Source of the DNA: Aralia elata
Lineage: Eukaryota > Streptophyta > Magnoliopsida > Apiales > Araliaceae
DNA length: 64,000 bases
Assembly (NCBI GenBank): GCA_034770075.1
Contig: CM068380.1
Coordinates: 37,466,695-37,530,694 of the forward strand
Reading direction: 5' to 3'
Below, piece after piece: positions 59,916-64,000 of the stretch; position 1 is the first letter of the stretch, and each line of letters begins with the position of its first letter. The position numbers and the translations under genes were made by a program. The notes beneath the pieces were generated by a model, which was given only the letters and a program-made list of their open reading frames with translations, was not told where the DNA came from and did no database searches.

Positions 59916-60033
59916 TAGGCTCAGTGGTCCCCTTAAACTCGGGCGGACCCACACTTTTAAAATCCTTAAAGTTGGCAACTTGCACAGCTGGTGGATTTGC
60001 GGGTACTCCGGTGGGGTTCCTATTAAATGCCCC
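59916..60033 (-). pseudogene. Scrap of Tekay-like gag
   Basis: 118 bases with one open minus-strand frame reading PANPPAVQVANFKDFKSVGP then PEFKGTTEP, the usual N-terminal gag motif of chromoviruses (VANFKDFKSVGPPEFKGT). Cut by C3 on one side and by the H LTR on the other. Confidence 0.72.
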
Positions 60034-60122
60034 TGTAATATCCGTGGTCGAATTGTAATACTTATAATAAATAGAGTTTATGAGAAACTCTTATGTGTTT
60101 TCAATTATTATATGTATATGTG

Positions 60123-60123
<1 letters not shown>

Positions 60124-60154
<31 letters not shown>
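60124..60154. repeat. (TA)n microsatellite
   Basis: About fifteen TA units near the start of the H LTR. Confidence 0.9.
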
Positions 60155-60157
<3 letters not shown>

Positions 60158-61554
60158 ATAGAGTCATGTGACGAGATGAATTTAAATAGTTGGTTTTGGT
60201 TAATTTAACTATTTGAATTAACTAAAAGTTGATACTTTTAATAAATTGCAAGGAATGTAATTAAAACTGAATTTGAGTTCAGAGTGGAATTTGATGACGC
60301 GAAGTGTATATTTGAGTACGGAACGTCGAAATTAGTAAGTATGGACTGAAAGTACAAAATGTGTAGGGGTTGACATTTTGGTCAAAGTCAACCAGCTGAC
60401 TTTTTCAGGTAAAAAGTCAAACTCGAATTTCGGAAGCTAATTTGACAAAACGAATATTCCCACGACATTCGGAATGCTGATTTTAGTAGGAATCGACTAT
60501 AGTATCGAAAATGTTGATTCCGGAGGGCAAAATGATCAAATGACTTATTAATTGGTTGATTGAATTAATTTAAAAATAAAATGAAAATGGATCAGCTGAT
60601 GGGACCCACGTGACTGATGAATTGGGACAAAATGAGAAGAGACACGGTTATGCAAGAATTAAATAGAAGGGAGGGAGTTATATTTTCATTTTATGTATTC
60701 CAAGACTTTTCATTTCCATAACCCCCTCACTAATTCATTTGATTCATGGAGATTAAAGTTTGGAAATTGATGATTGAAGATGAAAGGGCTGGATAATTCA
60801 GTCACCAACAATTACATATAAACTCTCTACCAAAAACACTTCTCCTTTTTGCTAAACACTTCCTACCCGAAAGAGAAAATTGAGAGAGAGAGATAGAGAG
60901 AGAGAAGTTTAAGAGAGCTTGGTGATTTTGGGGGATTGCTGAGGATTAGGCAAACTAGAAGATTAGCATAATCTCTGTAAATCAAGAGGAATTCATTCAA
61001 GAGGTAATCCTATGGACCTTTTGGTTTTCATATAAGAAAATAGTGAGAATAATGCATATCTTTTGGTAAGTGGTTTGTTTGTGGCTATGTGTTTACCATG
61101 TTGTTGTTAATTGTTGATATTAGGATGTCAAGAATAAAAGTTCTGGAATAATCATGTTCTAAATACACAAAAATTCATAAATTTATGTTGTGTATGCCAA
61201 TGTTTGTTAAATTGCTTAAATGAGTATTATTGTATAAAAACATGAATTTGGTGAAGTTACAACTCGTGTTGTTGTGTACATGCTATATACAACTTGTTTA
61301 GTCTGAGTATGGTTATATATGTTGTTTATAAGGATTTCGAGTGATCAAATACATGAAAATGTGTTTAGGAGGAATAAATTGGTATTTAGTAAAATATGCA
61401 CAAAAATGGCTTGTTTTGGAGACTCTAAATTGGCTAATAGTGTTGTTGATGCTATTAGAATAGTTAAGAATATATGATATGCTGTTTTGGTTGAGTTTAT
61501 AATGTTTGGGTGTGTCTAAATTGCTATTGTATGGATTTTTGGAAGTCTGGTTCG

Positions 61555-62125
61555 CAGCAGTCGCAGCACTTATGTCTGCGTACAAGCGCGGTTGCGCTGG
61601 TACCAAGGCTAAATAGGTCGCGGTCGCGCCTGCACCATAACAGAAACTGATGTTTTCTGTTAAATTACTCAGCCTTTAGAACCCAACGTAACCTAGAATA
61701 ATGAGCATGAAGAAGCTTTAAACACCTATTAAGTTATATCATGAATACGTTATCACAAAGTTGAATTGTAAACTATGATTTGATAAGAAATGACGTAGAT
61801 ATATTCTATTAACATTGAACATGTGTATAAGAATCTATGTAGCAATAATCTGAGGGTCAAATATGATCTTGGCCAGTCTTTAAAGAAAAGAACTATTAAA
61901 CTTGTTTTTAAAAAGGAAATTTTCAAAATGTGTTAACTGAATATTGAATGCATGGATTATTTTGGTTCTAAGTTTCTAGGTTATTGTGTGTATGTGTTGT
62001 ATACAAAGACCCCAACATGCTAGTAAATGAGTTGTGCATAAAAACCTCAATTATGGGCTGAAAGGGAGTAGCGCGGTTGCGCCACACCAAGGCATAAATG
62101 CAGCGCGGTCGTGCCGTGCTGTAGA
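61555..62125 (+). repeat. Two GC palindromic clusters in LTR H
   Basis: 61575-61630: TCTGCGTACA-AGCGCGGTTGCGCT then CGCGGTCGCGCC. 62066-62125: AGCGCGGTTGCGCC then AGCGCGGTCGTGCC. The first unit is a decayed form of the L2 and copia unit. Confidence 0.75.
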
Positions 62126-62927
62126 GTTACCAAGAGGTTCTATTTTGTGAACTAAGGCTTGATACTTATATAATAAGCTCTTATAAGTTTTGTTATGTGG
62201 CAATTGGCATACTTGTACTGATTATTTAGAATCAAGGTTTCAAAAGGTCTAAAGGGACTTATAAATGAAACCTTTGAAGTAAAAATAAAAGCAAGAATTT
62301 GAGTTATATGATTATTTGATGTGAATGTATACTTGACTAAGTGTATGACTGGAATACATATCTGTAAGTATGGAGCAGTTACATAAGGTATGTGTTGAAT
62401 GATTATGATCTGAGAGTCTGTTAATGAGTATAGAAGGCTAATGAATATCTATATATGAATATATAGGTTATTTGAAGTATAGTTAAGCAGTAAACGTAAA
62501 CTACGCGAAAGGCAAGTATCCTATCTTACTTCATTTTGTTCCTATGAAAGTAAGTTCTCTAATATATGAAATTTATTTACAACCGTCTCATGTTGCAAGT
62601 TATATCTCATTCGAGTTTATGTCTTGTTTAAGTGCAATTGTGGATGACTCTCTTAAAATTGTGTATAAATTCTTAATTAAATGTGAACTGTTTTCAAGAA
62701 TGATTTTTGGCCTTTTGTTCCGGCTAGATTCTAATGATGCGAAAAACTTATCATTTGAGTTATTCAACTTTATTGTAGCTACTTAAGTCTACCAATCCAA
62801 GTTTTTTTGGTGCGGTCCCGCATGACAACTAAGATGAACAACCCGATTAACGGGGTAAAACTGATGCCGAGCATATAGTCCCATTTACGCTTATGCGATT
62901 AAACTTTATACTTGTGCACAATATAGG

Positions 62928-62954
62928 GTACGAAAGGCTGATCACCTGAAGTAC
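62928..62954 (+). other. Conserved CTGATC stem-loop in LTR H
   Basis: GTAC/GTAC outer stem and AGG/CCT inner stem around CTGATCA, 270 bases before the acceptor position. Confidence 0.72.
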
Positions 62955-63225
62955 TTGCGGAGAATATTTTACAGTCTATTTGATTGTCAAAACTTCTGAT
63001 GGTTTTCGATGAATTAAAAAAATAATGTTCAGGGTTCTTATACCCCTTAGTATGCTGTTGAAAATTCTAGAACTCTTGTCTTTGACATTCGACACTACTG
63101 CTTGATTATTCTTTTGATTATGGAGAAATGTCAAAACAAATGATTTTACTCTTGATATTCATTATCATATTATTGTATATACTTGCTAGGCAATTTGTGT
63201 TCATTCTTGCTTTAACATTTCAATT

Positions 63226-63285
63226 AAGGGTGAGAAGGCAGAGGGCTCAGGTAAGGACAAGGGAAAAGCTAAGATGAAGAATTGA
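63226..63285 (+). other. Conserved LTR micro-exon reading frame in H
   Basis: Reads K G E K A E G S G K D K G K A K M K N and stops at TGA 63283-63285, in the same phase to the acceptor as the other copies. Confidence 0.55.
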
Positions 63286-63401
63286 AAGTTTATTTTTGTA
63301 ATAGATTTAGATTTCCGCGTTGATGTAATGTAGCGATAAACGCTAAGTTTAAGATTATTTAAGGTTATGTAAACCTGGGATTTTATTTGGATGTTATTAT
63401 A

Positions 63402-63430
<29 letters not shown>
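63402..63430. repeat. (ATT)n microsatellite
   Basis: About nine ATT units near the end of LTR H. Confidence 0.9.
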
Positions 63431-63432
<2 letters not shown>

Positions 63433-63526
63433 TTATGAGGTTTATTTAGAAAGATGATGGTGTAAGATGTATCGTGAGCACCATATCTTGTGTTTGATGA
63501 TACACGGATTTGGGGGCGTCACAGGT

Positions 63527-63538
63527 TAGTATCAAAGC
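63527..63538 (+). other. Primer-binding site of element H (decayed initiator Met)
   Basis: TAGTATCAAAGC, three bases after the LTR, equals TGGTATCAGAGC with two G-to-A changes. Confidence 0.85.
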
Positions 63539-63709
63539 TGTAGGTTATAAACCTTAGGTAGGAGAACCTTAGATTATAACTGTAGAGAAATTAGTGGAGA
63601 TAGAAAGAGATGAACTCACATAGAGTTTAAAGTGTTGAGTCTAGTTACTTTTACTAAAAAAAATGTTTATTTTTAAAATACTAATCTAGTTATTTGTTTT
63701 GATTATAGG
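63539..63709 (+). other. Leader of element H
   Basis: Similar to the G leader (TGTAGGTTATA...CTTAGGT...AGAACCTTA). Ends with a pyrimidine-rich acceptor-like TTTGTTTTGATTATAG just before GATG. Confidence 0.7.
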
Positions 63710-64000
63710 ATGTCAGGAGAAGAGGAGATTAGAGATATCCATGTGGTTAGTAAGCAGTTAATAGCAACTGTACCTCTGCCCATAGCTGAGGCAGCAGCTG
63801 ATTCAGACCCAGATGAGGACCCTGAGGAGGATTTCTGAGGAGGATCCCGAGGAAGAGGAGCCCGAGGAGGACTCTGAGGAAGCACCGGAGGATAGACTGC
63901 TAGATGAGTTGATGGACAGGAACACGAAGTTGGATGATCGAGTCCATGAGTTGGAGGAACAGTACCAAGAAGATAAGGGGGCAGTGGCACTGCTCGGGGC
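63710..64000 (+). pseudogene. Start of Tekay-like gag of element H, one frameshift
   Basis: ATG at 63710. Reads M S G E E E I R D I H V V S K to a TGA at 63836-63838. One extra base near 63832-63834 causes this; in the next frame the acidic run continues (DPEEEEPEEDSEEAPED), followed by LMDRNTKLDDRVHELEEQYQ, a likely coiled coil, to the window end. The N-terminus matches G gag (M A S K A E M R D I). The rest lies outside the window. Confidence 0.75.

Larger units (their letters stand above)
60034..63523 (+). repeat. 5' LTR of element H (Tekay-type)
   Basis: Starts TGTAATATCCGTGG and ends GGGGGCGTCACA, directly before a primer site; 3490 bp. GA-rich leader ~60870-61003, donor-like AAGAG|GTAATC at 61004, two GC clusters (61555-61630, 62060-62125), CAAGTT array ~62500-62690, palindrome TTGTGCACAA 62912-62921, stem-loop 62928-62954, acceptor decayed to CAA at 63221-63223, micro-exon 63226-63285, (ATT)n 63402-63430. 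(TA)n at 60124-60154. Confidence 0.92.

Noticed and set aside
60124..60154. TA runs as a replication or regulatory origin
   Set aside because: They are ordinary microsatellites inside LTRs, with no linked signal.
62928..62954. Possible hammerhead ribozyme (CGAAA and CTGAT in one hairpin, as in plant retrozymes)
   Set aside because: The core order CTGANGA...GAAAC is not met: the loop is CTGATC, and CGAAA is present only in H. The other copies lack it.
1..64000. CRISPR array, operon, phage or plasmid origin
   Set aside because: Repeats are LTR-internal and diverged; the whole window is plant retrotransposon sequence.

Overview
The window looks like heterochromatic DNA from a flowering plant, probably a eudicot with a large, repeat-rich genome. 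I found no host gene, rRNA or tRNA gene. Almost every stretch belongs to nested, decayed LTR retrotransposons: Tekay/Del-like chromoviruses (Ty3/gypsy with a chromodomain-like integrase tail and initiator-Met primer site), one Tat-like element (Arg-type primer site), Athila-like elements, and one Ty1/copia family. Labels used below: A, G, H = Tekay-like elements; T = Tat-like; P = Athila-like; C1-C3 = copia; S1-S5 = solo LTRs; L1-L3 and M = partial LTRs.

Layout. 1-2685 is the pol gene of element A (+), followed by its 3' LTR (2730 to about 6153), which is fused to the gag of element T (-, about 6156-8542). T's leader and primer site follow (8543-9212). T's 5' LTR is broken into four pieces (9221-9239, 12299-14434, 16328-16510, 23250-23386) by S1 (9240-12298), an Athila LTR (14435-16327) and a decayed Athila element P (16511-23249, itself carrying LTR fragment M). 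T sits in the 3' LTR of element G. G runs on the minus strand: 3' LTR 23387-25597, pol 25635-27718, [L1, L2], gag 30420-31047, [S2], gag start and leader 35469-35708, then a 5' LTR from 35712 to 43298 broken by S3 and S4. A copia LTR (C2) starts at 43299. It is split by a complete copia element C1 (44008-57601, duplicated target GTTTT). C1's 3' LTR holds an Athila LTR and its 5' LTR holds S5. C2 resumes at 57602, then come L3, C3, a scrap of Tekay gag, and the 5' LTR, primer site and gag start of element H (60034 to the window end).

Five Tekay-type solo LTRs (S1-S5) have perfect 5-bp target duplications, so LTR-LTR recombination has been frequent here. Protein genes are all broken, mostly by stop codons.

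The most unusual signals lie inside the LTRs. (1) The Tekay-type LTRs share an apparent LTR-internal intron: a GA-rich leader ending AAG|GTATAA, 1.3-2.3 kb of variable sequence, and a pyrimidine-CAG acceptor. The acceptor is followed by a short exon whose tail (consensus SGKDKGK) differs between copies mainly at synonymous positions. (2) Inside that intron is a stem-loop with an almost fixed loop (CTGATC) and stems that change on both sides together. (3) Hypervariable GC-rich palindromic cassettes sit near promoters or leaders of four element types, and nearly the same cassette occurs in a Tekay LTR and in the copia leader. These were read by eye; no alignment, folding or database search was run.
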